Source: Microbacterium salsuginis
GTDB lineage: Bacteria > Actinomycetota > Actinomycetes > Actinomycetales > Microbacteriaceae
DNA length: 64,000 bases
Direction: 5' to 3'
NCBI RefSeq assembly: GCF_012524205.1
Contig: NZ_JABACI010000002.1
Span: 434,001-498,000 of the forward strand
In this document: piece by piece, positions 1 through 7,352 of the stretch
How the letters are laid out: every line of letters starts with the position of its first letter
How positions within the stretch are numbered: the stretch's first letter is position 1
Translations under genes and position numbers: made by a program
Notes under the pieces: generated by a model
Told to the model about the DNA's origin: nothing
The model's database searches: none
The model's input: the letters and a program-made list of their open reading frames with translations, nothing else

Positions 1-3
1 ACC

Positions 4-357
4 ATGGAAATCCTCCGTCACATCGTCGTGCTCATCCACCTCGTCGGGTTCGCGGTGCTCTTCGGAGCCTGGGTCGTCGAGGCCGTCGGCGGCAAGCGGC
101 AGATCACGCGCCTGATGAACTGGGGCCTGGCCATCGCCGGCCTCGCCGGCTTGATCCTGGCCGCCCCGTGGGGCATCGAGGGCGAGATCAACTACATCAA
201 GATCGGCGTGAAGCTGGTCATCCTGGTCATCATCGGCGCGCTTCTCGGCATCGGTGCCGGCCGCCAGCGCAAGAGCGGGTCGGTCCCGCCCGCGCTGTTC
301 TGGTCGATCGGCGTGCTGACGCTCGCCAACGCCGCGATCGCGCTGCTCTGGCGCTGA
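4..357 (+). CDS. small four-helix membrane protein, unknown function
   Basis: This 117-residue protein is almost entirely hydrophobic. Four membrane segments can be read at about residues 5-27, 38-58, 66-87 and 95-116, joined by short basic loops (GGKRQ, GRQRKSG). There is no signal peptide, no catalytic motif and no domain that I recognise. The ATG lies three bases from the window edge, so the ribosome binding site and any upstream gene are out of view, and a start further upstream cannot be excluded. A strong hairpin follows 18 bases after the stop, so it probably ends its transcript. I cannot assign a function. Confidence 0.75.
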   Translation: MEILRHIVVLIHLVGFAVLFGAWVVEAVGGKRQITRLMNWGLAIAGLAGLILAAPWGIEGEINYIKIGVKLVILVIIGALLGIGAGRQRKSGSVPPALFWSIGVLTLANAAIALLWR

Positions 358-374
358 CGCGCGGACTCACGGAA

Positions 375-415
375 CGAGGGGGATGCCGCAGGCCGAGGTC
401 TGCGGCATCCCCTCG
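375..415 (+). terminator. terminator-like hairpin after the membrane protein gene
   Basis: The arm CGAGGGGGATGCCGCAG (375-391) pairs with CTGCGGCATCCCCTCG (400-415), leaving one bulged G and an 8-nt loop. No T-run follows, which is common for GC-rich actinobacterial terminators. The next 170 bases up to the MFS gene show no other clear structure. Confidence 0.6.
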
Positions 416-587
416 TCGCGAGGATCGACGCCGGGGCGCGCGACTAGGATTGATCCTCGTGCCTGGACGATCCCGTCCTCGCGCACGGTGACCCAGTGCA
501 GTGCCGCCTGACGCGTCACCACGCGGCGGACGGACGCCCACCGGCCCGTCCCACCAGGACGCCCCGCTCGCGACTTACAGGTTCTTC

Positions 588-2063
588 ATGACTTCCCCCA
601 CCGCCGCCACCGCCGCGGCCCCCGCCAATCCCCGCTCGCGCGTCATCACCGCCAGCCTCATCGGCACGACGATCGAGTTCTACGACTTCTACGTCTACGC
701 GACCGCCGCGGTGCTCGTCTTCCCGATCCTCTTCTTCCCCACCGGCAACGACACGACGGCCCTGCTCGCCTCGTTCGGCGTCTTCGGCGCCGCCATGATC
801 GCGCGGCCGCTCGGCGCGATCGTGTTCGGCCACTTCGGGGACCGGTTCGGCCGCAAGGCCACGCTCGTGGCGTCGCTGCTCACGATGGGAATCGCGACCT
901 TCCTCATCGGCTGCCTTCCCACCTACAACGACATCGGCTGGTGGGCGGCCTTCCTGCTGCTCGTCCTGCGCCTCGCGCAGGGCTTCGCGCTGGGCGGCGA
1001 GTGGTCGGGCGCGGCGCTCGTGGCCACCGAGAACGCCCCGAAGGGCAAGCGCGCGTGGTACGGCACGTTCCCGCAGCTCGGCGCACCGCTCGGCTTCATC
1101 ATCGCCAACTCGGTCTTCCTCGGGATCAACTTCCTGCTCCCCCACCCCGAAGGCGCCGGGCAGCGCTCGGCCGACTTCCTGGCCTGGGGATGGCGCGTGC
1201 CGTTCCTGTTCTCCGCCGTCATGGTCATCATCGGCCTCTGGGTGCGTCTGCGGCTCGTCGAGTCCGAGACGTTCGTGAAAGCGGAGCAGAAGGGCGCGAT
1301 CCGCAAGTTCCCGCTGGGCACCGTGGTGCGCCACCACTGGTGGCACCTGATCCTCGGCACGTTCATCATGCTGGCGACGTACGTGCTGTTCTACCTCATG
1401 ACGAACTTCACGCTGTCGTACGGCACCAAGGCGGCCGATCTCGACACCGCCTCGGCCGCGGCGCAGGCGGCCGCAGAGGCGGCGGGCGAGTCGTTCGACC
1501 CGGCGGCGTTCGCGGCCCAGTTCTACCCGGGACTGGGCTTCGGCTACACCGACTTCGTGCTGATGCAGATCATCGGCGTCGTGTTCTTCGGCATCTTCAC
1601 CCTGCTGTCGGGGCCGATCGCCGACGCGATCGGCCGCCGCCGGCTGCTGCTCTGGGTGACGGCGCTGATCGTGGTCTTCGGATTCACGTTCAACCTGTTC
1701 CTGCTCCCCCACGTCGACCCCAAGTTCACCGGCGCCCTCGTGCAGGCCTTCCTCATCTTCGGGTTCATGCTGATGGGGGCGACGTTCGGCCCGATGGGTG
1801 CGGTGCTGCCCGAACTGTTCCCCACCAACGTGCGCTACTCGGGCTCGGCGATCTCGTACAACCTGTCGTCGATCCTGGGCGCCGCCCTCGCGCCGATCGT
1901 CGCCGTCTGGCTGTGGGCCGCGGCCGGCGGCAGTCCGTGGCTGGTCGGCATCTACCTGTCGGCGATGGGCGTGCTGACCTTCATCGCGCTGCTCCTGTCG
2001 CCCGAGACGAAGGACGTCGACTACGACGCCGAACTCGGCGTGGGAGTCACCGGGTCGCTTTGA
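588..2063 (+). CDS. MFS transporter, metabolite:H+ symporter (MHS) type
   Basis: A 491-residue, 12-helix carrier of the MHS group (ProP, ShiA and aromatic-acid relatives). Seen in the sequence: the group's FYDFYVY motif at residues 31-37 after the first charged Glu, and the MFS loop motif GHFGDRFGRK at 81-90. An Ala/Glu-rich stretch near residues 285-305 sits in a periplasmic loop. I chose the ATG at 588 because homologues begin with a short tail before ITASLIGTTIEFYDF; the open frame extends to 501 without support. MHS members take up organic acids, betaines or shikimate by proton symport; the substrate here cannot be told. It stands alone, ending at a hairpin shared with the convergent operon. 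Confidence 0.85.
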   Translation: MTSPTAATAAAPANPRSRVITASLIGTTIEFYDFYVYATAAVLVFPILFFPTGNDTTALLASFGVFGAAMIARPLGAIVFGHFGDRFGRKATLVASLLTMGIATFLIGCLPTYNDIGWWAAFLLLVLRLAQGFALGGEWSGAALVATENAPKGKRAWYGTFPQLGAPLGFIIANSVFLGINFLLPHPEGAGQRSADFLAWGWRVPFLFSAVMVIIGLWVRLRLVESETFVKAEQKGAIRKFPLGTVVRHHWWHLILGTFIMLATYVLFYLMTNFTLSYGTKAADLDTASAAAQAAAEAAGESFDPAAFAAQFYPGLGFGYTDFVLMQIIGVVFFGIFTLLSGPIADAIGRRRLLLWVTALIVVFGFTFNLFLLPHVDPKFTGALVQAFLIFGFMLMGATFGPMGAVLPELFPTNVRYSGSAISYNLSSILGAALAPIVAVWLWAAAGGSPWLVGIYLSAMGVLTFIALLLSPETKDVDYDAELGVGVTGSL

Positions 2064-2078
2064 CCCGAGACGACGAGG

Positions 2079-2121
2079 TGTGAGGATGCCGCGGCCCGCG
2101 TGGGCCGCGGCACCCTCTCAC
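2079..2121. terminator. bidirectional terminator hairpin
   Basis: TGCCGCGGCCC (2087-2097) and GGGCCGCGGCA (2102-2112) form a perfect 11-bp stem with a GCGT loop; the flanks GTGTGAGGA and CCCTCTCAC extend it imperfectly. It lies between the convergent MFS gene and the DUF4166 gene and overlaps the stop codon of the latter. Confidence 0.6.
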
Positions 2122-2873
2122 CGGCGTCTCTCGTGCCGCACCGGCTTGGTGTGCGCGGGCGCGTCGGACGCCTCGACGAACTCGCAGCGGAATTCTCCGT
2201 CGTAGCCGAAGAGCAGGCCGAAGACCCGGTTGCGCACGCGCAGGCTGATGCGGAAGACCTGTGCCTCGTCGTCATAGCTCTCACGAAGCTCGGCGCGCCC
2301 GCTGAACAGCATCGGGAACCGGAAGGCCAGCAGGCCCTCGTAGAAGCGCTGCGCGTCCGAGACCAGCAGCAGGCTTCCGTCGGACTCGGCGGACAGCTCG
2401 AGGTCGACAGCCAGGTGCTGGTGCGTACCGAGGTAGTCGACGATGCGATGCCGCTCGGCATCGAGGATCATCGTGGCGTCGAAGCGGCGCCGGGCTCGCG
2501 GCATCCGGAACTCCCTCACGAACGTGACCGTCTCGCGTCCGTAGGGATCTCGGTAGGGGTAGTTCTCGATCGTGAACGGGATGTCGAGCCCCGCCTCCGG
2601 GACCAGGATGCTGCGGAAGCGACCGATCTGCAGGAACGGGATGGTCCACCACGGTCCGCGGAGGACGCGGCTCATGGTCCCTCGCCCGATGCACGCGTAG
2701 CCGTCCGCGAGGCCGACGCCGAAACGTCGCTGAAGCATCGGGTGAAGGCGCGCGAAGTCCTCCCCCATCGCAGTCGCGAACATCGAGCGCGCCGGCATCG
2801 GCGCAGGAGTGGCTGGTGTCGGCGCGACAGCGCGGGCACGTGCGGGTGCAGGTGCGAGTGCGTGGCTGCTCAC
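2118..2873 (-). CDS. DUF4166-like protein, third gene of the TetR operon
   Basis: A 251-residue protein whose body (about residue 35 onward, GEDFARLHPMLQRRFGV) resembles DUF4166 proteins, a family of unknown biochemistry often found beside SRPBCC or saccharopine-reductase-like genes. The body is rich in beta-strand pattern and basic residues and has no membrane helix. I chose the GTG at 2873 because it forms a GTGA overlap with the upstream SRPBCC stop, implying translational coupling. The first 30 residues are then an Ala/Pro-rich tail, and an internal ATG at 2783 (MFATAMGEDF) would give a more usual N-terminus. The family call is moderate; function is unknown. Confidence 0.65.
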   Translation of the reverse strand: MSSHALAPAPARARAVAPTPATPAPMPARSMFATAMGEDFARLHPMLQRRFGVGLADGYACIGRGTMSRVLRGPWWTIPFLQIGRFRSILVPEAGLDIPFTIENYPYRDPYGRETVTFVREFRMPRARRRFDATMILDAERHRIVDYLGTHQHLAVDLELSAESDGSLLLVSDAQRFYEGLLAFRFPMLFSGRAELRESYDDEAQVFRISLRVRNRVFGLLFGYDGEFRCEFVEASDAPAHTKPVRHERRR

Positions 2874-3484
2874 GGCCGGACCAGCTGTCGCAGGGTCTCC
2901 GGGGCGTCCTCCATGACGCGACGGTGCGGAGGTCGGCGGGTGGTGCGGGCGGCTCGCGGCCGATCGCGCCGCCAGAGAGCGAGCGCCGAGCCGAGCGGCC
3001 AGCGCTCCGGCGGAACGTCCGTCTCGGCCCAGATGCGCAGCCTGTCGAAGCTCCACGCGGTGAGCCATCCCACCAGCGGCCGCACGAAGAGCCGGTCGAG
3101 AGCGCGACCCCACGCGGGCTCGTAGTCGTAGCCCGTCGAGAACACGACGTGGTCGCCGTCGGGCCGATAGCGCCAGTACCCGCGCCCGGGGCCGAGCGGC
3201 GACAGCCGGTCGCCGGTGTCGAAGCGGAGCGCCGAGGTACGGGTGCCGTCCGGGCGCGAGCGCTCACCGATCGTGGTGCCGAGTCCCGCGATGGTGTGCC
3301 CCGGGATCCGGCGCTCGTAGGCGAACCGGATGCCTCCGCCGGGCAGCTCCTCGACCGGAGTGATGCTGCTGAACCGGGCATCCCAGCGCGCATGCTGCGA
3401 GACGTCCTGCGTCAACTCCCACACTCGCTCGATCGAGGCGCGGATCCGGATGCTCACGAAGATCGGCGAGAGGGCGGCGGTCAT
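2870..3484 (-). CDS. SRPBCC (START-like) family protein
   Basis: 204 residues with the helix-grip pattern of polyketide-cyclase/START-like proteins: an N-terminal strand (IFVSIRIRASIERVWELTQD), then W, DARFSSITPVEEL, and paired strands ending in YDYEPAWGRALDRLFVRPLVGWLTAW. Such proteins bind a hydrophobic ligand in a deep cavity. The C-terminal 40 residues are Arg/Pro-rich and outside the fold. Its ATG overlaps the TetR stop by four bases and its stop overlaps the DUF4166 start by four, so the three genes are read as one coupled operon. A role in handling a small hydrophobic ligand sensed by the regulator is inference. Confidence 0.75.
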   Translation of the reverse strand: MTAALSPIFVSIRIRASIERVWELTQDVSQHARWDARFSSITPVEELPGGGIRFAYERRIPGHTIAGLGTTIGERSRPDGTRTSALRFDTGDRLSPLGPGRGYWRYRPDGDHVVFSTGYDYEPAWGRALDRLFVRPLVGWLTAWSFDRLRIWAETDVPPERWPLGSALALWRRDRPRAARTTRRPPHRRVMEDAPETLRQLVRP

Positions 3485-4158
3485 GCGCGGACCTCGGCGA
3501 TCAGATCGAGCAGCTCCCGCAGCGGGCGCCTCAGGATCCGCGCACGCACGAGAGGGAGCGACAGAGTGAGAAGCCGAAGCCCGCGATCGAGCAGGCGCTG
3601 CGTGCGCTCCTGTCCCGGCGAGGAGTCGTACACCCAGAACAGCGCGAGCAGCAGATGCCCGAGCATCAGCGCAGCCGGAAGGTCCTCGTCGAACTCCGCC
3701 GGCAGCCGGTCCTTCGCGCCCGCCACCGCGGCGCGGAAGAGTCCGACGATGACGTCACGGGATTCGGAGGAGTCGGCCGACAGCGGGTTGAGCGACGACC
3801 GCGGCGACACCGCGGCCGAGAGGAACTCGGGAGCGAAGCGGTGATACGGCGCGAGCTCGGCGAGCCCGGTGCGGTAGACGATCCCCAGCCGCTCCACGAG
3901 CCCGTCGGCACCGGCGAGCAGCGGGAGCGCGGCCGTTCGGTGCGCCTCCTGCACATCGAGGTACAGCTCCTGCACGAGGTCGTTCTTCGAGGCGAAGTGG
4001 TAGTTGGTCGTGCCGACCGAGACCCCCGCCTCGTGGGCGATCAGCCGGATCGTCGTCTCGTCGTACCCTCGCTCGCGGAACGACCGCAGGGCCACATCGC
4101 GGATCAGGGACCGGGTGCGCTCGCTCTTCGTGAGCGCCGGTTCGTCAGAACTGGACAT
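3481..4158 (-). CDS. TetR-family transcriptional regulator
   Basis: 225 residues. The N-terminal HTH (residues 11-57) contains the usual TetR pattern TRSLIRDVALRSFRERGYDE, TIRLIAHEAGVSVGTTNYHF and KNDLVQELY. The C-terminal ligand domain is long and helical. It heads the operon TetR-SRPBCC-DUF4166 with 4-nt overlaps. A pair of 12-bp palindromes spans its start codon (4152-4192), so autorepression is likely. The ligand is unknown. Confidence 0.88.
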   Translation of the reverse strand: MSSSDEPALTKSERTRSLIRDVALRSFRERGYDETTIRLIAHEAGVSVGTTNYHFASKNDLVQELYLDVQEAHRTAALPLLAGADGLVERLGIVYRTGLAELAPYHRFAPEFLSAAVSPRSSLNPLSADSSESRDVIVGLFRAAVAGAKDRLPAEFDEDLPAALMLGHLLLALFWVYDSSPGQERTQRLLDRGLRLLTLSLPLVRARILRRPLRELLDLIAEVRA

Positions 4159-4192
4159 GTTCAGAAACTAGCGCGCTTTCTGAACATGTTCA
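4152..4192. promoter_or_regulatory. double palindromic operator at the tetR start
   Basis: TGGACATGTTCA (4152-4163) and the perfect palindrome TGAACATGTTCA (4181-4192) are centred 29 bp apart. Together they also form a 12-bp inverted repeat, CATGTTCAGAAA (4156-4167) with TTTCTGAACATG (4177-4188). The left copy covers the ATG of the TetR gene, which fits autorepression by that protein. Confidence 0.7.
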
Positions 4193-4242
4193 ATACTCGG
4201 CCTTGCAGGTCCGGTTTCGACCCGCGGACCCACCGACCGGCG

Positions 4243-5061
4243 TCAGTCGAGGAACAGGGCGCGCAGCCGCTTCGTCGTGAAGACCAGGCCCACCGCGATC
4301 ATGACGAGGTAGTAGAGCACGTGCCAGAGCATGTCGGGAGACAGGATGCCGGTGGTGAGCCCCCGCACCAGTTCGACGCCGTGCCACAGCGGGAACGCCA
4401 TGATGATGGACTGCACCCAGTCGGGATAGATCGAGATCGGGTACAGCGTCGCCGAGAACAGGAACATCGGCAGCAGCACGAAATTGATCCAGTCCATGTG
4501 CTGGAACGTCTTCATGTAGCTCGTGACGGCCATCCCGAGACTCGCGAAGCCGAAGGCGATGAGCAGCACGGCGGGGATCGCGAGGATCGCCGTCCACGCC
4601 AGGTTCAGTCCCAGCAGCTGCATGATGATCATGAAGCCGGTCGCGTACAGCAGCCCGCGCAGCAGCGCGTAGAGGATCTCGCCCAGCGCCACGTCGAGCG
4701 GGCCGAGCGAGGTCGCGAGCATCCCCTCGTAGAGCTTGCCGTAGTTGAGCTTGAAGAAGACGTTCCAGGTCGAGTCGTAGATCGCGCCGTTCATCGCCGA
4801 GACGGCGAGCAGCGCGGGCGCGATGAAGGCGGCGTACGAGATCTCGACACCGCTGGAGGTCTGCACATCGCCGATGATCGCGCCGAGGCCGATCCCCATC
4901 GACGCCAGGTAGAACACCGGCTCGAAGAAGCCGGACAGCACGACCACCCAGCTCGAGGAGCGGGCCGCGATCAGACCGCGCTGCACGACCGACTGGGGGT
5001 TCCCTGCCCACAATGCGCGCACGCTGCCACTGCGGACCGCGGCATCCGTCATCGTCGTCAT
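4243..5061 (-). CDS. ABC-2 type exporter permease, second subunit
   Basis: 272 residues with about six membrane helices in the ABC-2 (DrrB/NodJ) arrangement. The first core helix is SSWVVVLSGFFEPVFYLASMG, the middle helices lie near LLYATGFMIIMQLLGL, and the typical LLPMFLFSATLYPISIYPDW segment lies in the last third, followed by WHGVELVRGL. The ATG at 5061 overlaps the stop of the upstream permease by four bases; the longer open frame upstream lies over that permease and is not real. It probably pairs with the permease encoded at 5058-5942 as a heterodimer driven by the ATPase at 5939-6880. The exported molecule is unknown. Confidence 0.83.
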   Translation of the reverse strand: MTTMTDAAVRSGSVRALWAGNPQSVVQRGLIAARSSSWVVVLSGFFEPVFYLASMGIGLGAIIGDVQTSSGVEISYAAFIAPALLAVSAMNGAIYDSTWNVFFKLNYGKLYEGMLATSLGPLDVALGEILYALLRGLLYATGFMIIMQLLGLNLAWTAILAIPAVLLIAFGFASLGMAVTSYMKTFQHMDWINFVLLPMFLFSATLYPISIYPDWVQSIIMAFPLWHGVELVRGLTTGILSPDMLWHVLYYLVMIAVGLVFTTKRLRALFLD

Positions 5062-5942
5062 TTCGCGAGCCTCCTCTCGAAGAGGCGCCGCGCGATCATG
5101 AGACCGCCGACGGTGAGGACGAGGAGATACGCGATGTGCACCGTGAGCAGGAGCGGATCGATCTGCTTGCCATAGGTGACCACGCGCCCGAGCTCGGTCG
5201 CGTGCCACAGCGGCGAGATCCAGCCGATCCACTGCAGCCAGCCGATGTTGGCGAGCGGGTAGAACGTGCCCGAGAACAGGAACATCGGCATGAAGACGAA
5301 CCGCTGCACGAGCGCGAACTGGCCCTTGTCGTCCTCGATCGTGGCAGCGTATGCCATCAGGGGAATGCCGAACGAGAGTCCGGCGAGCAGGCCGATGAAG
5401 ACCGACAGCCAGGCGGTCGACGGGACCAGTGCACCGGGCTGCAGGATCGCGAAGAACAGTGCGATGAACGCGAAGTACAGCACCACCGTGACGGCCATGC
5501 GCGCCCCTGCGCCCGCGACGACGCCGTTGGCGATCTGACTCGACGACAGCGGTGACGCGTTGAAGCCGTAGAAGTACCGGCGCCACTTGAAGCCGGCCAT
5601 GACCGGGTAGGTGAATTCCTCGGACGCCACCGCGATGGCCGAGGTCATGAGCAGCGCGGGCGCGACGAAGACGAGGTACGGCACGGTCTGCCCGCCATCC
5701 TCGATCGGGGCGTCGATGATCGCCGCGAGGCCGACTGCGAGGCCGAGCAGGTAGAGCACGGGCTGCCCGAGCGCGCCGACGATGATCGTCCAGCCGTACG
5801 CCCGCATCGCGCGCACCATGTGCTCGGTGACGTACCAGGTGCCGCGCGAGCGCGGCTTGCGCCCCCACTCCATCGCCTCTGCGCGGAGTTCGTCCAGCGC
5901 CGGATCGGTTGCGACCGGCGAGCCCTCGGGATTCCCGGTCAT
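5058..5942 (-). CDS. ABC-2 type exporter permease, first subunit
   Basis: 294 residues. A soluble N-terminus of about 50 residues, including a basic stretch GRKPRSRGTWYVTEHM, precedes six hydrophobic segments. The family-typical PMFLFSGTFYPLANIGWLQW and PLWHATELGRV lie in the C-terminal third. It resembles its neighbour (4243-5061), so the pair probably arose by duplication. The ATG at 5942 overlaps the ATPase stop by four bases and the gene's stop overlaps the next permease's start, making a fully coupled three-gene operon. Relatives are annotated as NodJ-like lipo-oligosaccharide or drug exporters; the substrate here is open. Confidence 0.83.
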   Translation of the reverse strand: MTGNPEGSPVATDPALDELRAEAMEWGRKPRSRGTWYVTEHMVRAMRAYGWTIIVGALGQPVLYLLGLAVGLAAIIDAPIEDGGQTVPYLVFVAPALLMTSAIAVASEEFTYPVMAGFKWRRYFYGFNASPLSSSQIANGVVAGAGARMAVTVVLYFAFIALFFAILQPGALVPSTAWLSVFIGLLAGLSFGIPLMAYAATIEDDKGQFALVQRFVFMPMFLFSGTFYPLANIGWLQWIGWISPLWHATELGRVVTYGKQIDPLLLTVHIAYLLVLTVGGLMIARRLFERRLAK

Positions 5943-6880
5943 TCGATCAGCGACCTTCCGGTCAGCCGCAGGAACACGTCCTCGAGGCTCGAACGGCGCA
6001 CCAGGCTCGTGATGGGGTGAAGCCCGCGCTGGGTGACCTCTTCGAGCGCCGCCTCGCCGTTCTGAGCGTAGACGAGGACGCGATCGGGCAGCACCTCGAC
6101 GCGATCGCCGATCCCCTCGAGCCGGCCGGCGACCTGCTGGTTGCGATCGGACCCGAAGCGCACCTCGAGCACCTCGCGGCTGGAGTGCTCGCGGATGAGC
6201 GAGGACGGGGTGCCCTCGGCCATGATGCGGCCCTTGTCGACGACGATGAGCCGGTCGCACAGCTGCTCGGCCTCGTCCATGTAGTGCGTCGTGAGCACGA
6301 GTGTCGTGCCCCGCTCCTTGAGGCGGAACAGCCGGTCCCACAGCACGTGCCGCGCCTGCGGGTCCAGACCCGTGGTCGGTTCGTCGAGCAGCAGGATGCG
6401 AGGGTCGTTGATGAGTCCTCGGGCGATCGTCAGCCGGCGCTTCATGCCGCCCGAGAGCTGATCGACCTTGCTCTTGGCCTTGTCTTCGAGCGCGGCGAAC
6501 GCCAGCAGCTCGTCAGCCTTCTGCGCGCAAACCTTGCCCGGCAGACCGAAGTAGCGCCCGTAGATGTAGAGGTTCTCGCGAGCGTTCAGCTCGCCGTCGA
6601 GGTTGTCCTGCTGCGGCACCACGCCCAGCCGAGAGCGGATCTCGGGGCCGTGCTGGTCGGGGTCGAGCCCCAGAATCGACAGGTCGCCGCCGGTGCGCGT
6701 CGACACGGCGCCGATCATCTTCATGGTCGTGGACTTGCCGGCGCCGTTGGGCCCGAGCAGGCCGAAGGACTCGCCCGGAGCCACCTCGAACGACAGTCCG
6801 TCCACCGCGAGGAAATCGGGCTTGCCCTTCACCTTGTAGGCCTTGACGAGGTTGTTCGCTGCGATCACGGGGGCGGGCAC
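5939..6880 (-). CDS. ABC exporter ATP-binding protein, NodI/DrrA type
   Basis: 313 residues. Walker A is GPNGAGKST near residue 44, the Q-loop region is GVVPQQDNLDGELNARENL, the signature is LSGGMKRRLTIARGL and Walker B is RILLLDEPTTGLD with the switch histidine in LTTHYMDEAEQLCDRL. A C-terminal extension of about 85 residues is typical of the DrrA/NodI group, which energises paired ABC-2 permeases that export drugs, lipids or lipo-oligosaccharides. It is the first gene of its operon. The promoter must lie in the ~230-bp divergent gap to the small HTH gene, which also holds an 18-bp inverted repeat. Confidence 0.9.
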   Translation of the reverse strand: MPAPVIAANNLVKAYKVKGKPDFLAVDGLSFEVAPGESFGLLGPNGAGKSTTMKMIGAVSTRTGGDLSILGLDPDQHGPEIRSRLGVVPQQDNLDGELNARENLYIYGRYFGLPGKVCAQKADELLAFAALEDKAKSKVDQLSGGMKRRLTIARGLINDPRILLLDEPTTGLDPQARHVLWDRLFRLKERGTTLVLTTHYMDEAEQLCDRLIVVDKGRIMAEGTPSSLIREHSSREVLEVRFGSDRNQQVAGRLEGIGDRVEVLPDRVLVYAQNGEAALEEVTQRGLHPITSLVRRSSLEDVFLRLTGRSLIE

Positions 6881-6930
6881 CGGACTACCCTAGCGCCGGT
6901 CCCCGACACCGCGACGCGCTCGTCACCCCC

Positions 6931-6991
6931 GTTCGTTCGTCACCTGTGCACGCGAATCCGGCCCATCGGCGTACACAGGTGACGAACGAAC
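6931..6991. repeat. 18-bp perfect inverted repeat in a divergent gap
   Basis: GTTCGTTCGTCACCTGTG (6931-6948) and CACAGGTGACGAACGAAC (6974-6991) are perfect complements around a 25-nt loop. It lies between the divergent ABC ATPase and HTH genes, so it is not a terminator for either. It could be an operator, an RNA hairpin in a leader, or a REP-like element unrelated in sequence to the four-copy family at 13-34 kb. Confidence 0.7.
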
Positions 6992-7016
6992 AGAGGTTTG
7001 GCGGCGGAAGGGTGGC

Positions 7017-7061
7017 GTCAACGGTGGTTGACATTCGAGGATGACGTCAACTATGGTTGAC
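7017..7061 (+). promoter_or_regulatory. promoter with two GTCAAC-N4-GTTGAC operators
   Basis: GTCAACGGTGGTTGAC (7017-7032) and GTCAACTATGGTTGAC (7046-7061) are two 6-4-6 palindromes centred 29 bp apart. The same stretch reads as a promoter: -35 TTGACA at 7028-7033, an 18-bp spacer and -10 TATGGT at 7052-7057. Both core elements are therefore inside the palindromes, so a protein bound here would block transcription of the HTH and ABC exporter genes. Confidence 0.65.
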
Positions 7062-7110
7062 GGACGGATGCCGGTGAGTGAGGCGTCCGCGAGAGCCAGG
7101 GAGGTGGGCG

Positions 7111-7326
7111 ATGAGCGGTGACGACATCCGCACGCTGATCGGGGCGGCGCCCGAGCGGGAGCCGCTCGCGGAGCTTCACCGCCTTGCCGAGGTCCGTCGC
7201 GAGCTCGCCCGCGCCGAGGAGGTACAGGTGCGCAAGGCGCGCAACGTGGGCTTCTCATGGCAGGCGATCGCCAGCGCCCTCGGAGTGAGCCGACAGGCCG
7301 TCCACAAGAAGTACGGTCGTAAGTGA
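7111..7326 (+). CDS. 71-residue helix-turn-helix protein
   Basis: A small protein consisting of an N-terminal amphipathic helix (LAELHRLAEVRRELARAEEV) and a C-terminal HTH, WQAIASALGVSRQAVHKKYG. The HTH ends only three residues before the C-terminus, so there is no ligand domain. I chose the ATG at 7111 because GGGAGG lies seven bases upstream; the open frame to 7078 has no such site. The gene is preceded by two GTCAAC-N4-GTTGAC palindromes, which it probably binds, and is followed after 26 bases by an ABC exporter that it may control. Similar mini-HTH proteins occur in Microbacteriaceae, but I know of no characterised member. Confidence 0.8.
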   Translation: MSGDDIRTLIGAAPEREPLAELHRLAEVRRELARAEEVQVRKARNVGFSWQAIASALGVSRQAVHKKYGRK

Positions 7327-7352
7327 CCCCCACGCACGAACGAGGTACACCC

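Noticed and set aside
516-1712. 398-residue minus-strand open frame opposite the first MFS gene
   Set aside because: Composed mostly of Glu, Arg and His, as expected for the antisense of a GC-rich membrane protein gene.
3655-5175. 506-residue plus-strand frame over the TetR and permease genes
   Set aside because: It is antisense to two well-supported genes, has low-complexity Arg/His/Glu composition, and no ribosome site.
4243-5868. 541-residue version of the downstream permease
   Set aside because: The extra 269 residues lie over the other permease gene and are shadow sequence; ATG at 5061 overlaps the stop of the upstream gene.
7323-7352. GTG start for the ABC exporter overlapping the HTH stop
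   Set aside because: Possible, but the ATG at 7353 has an AGG site at proper distance and gives the same domain set.
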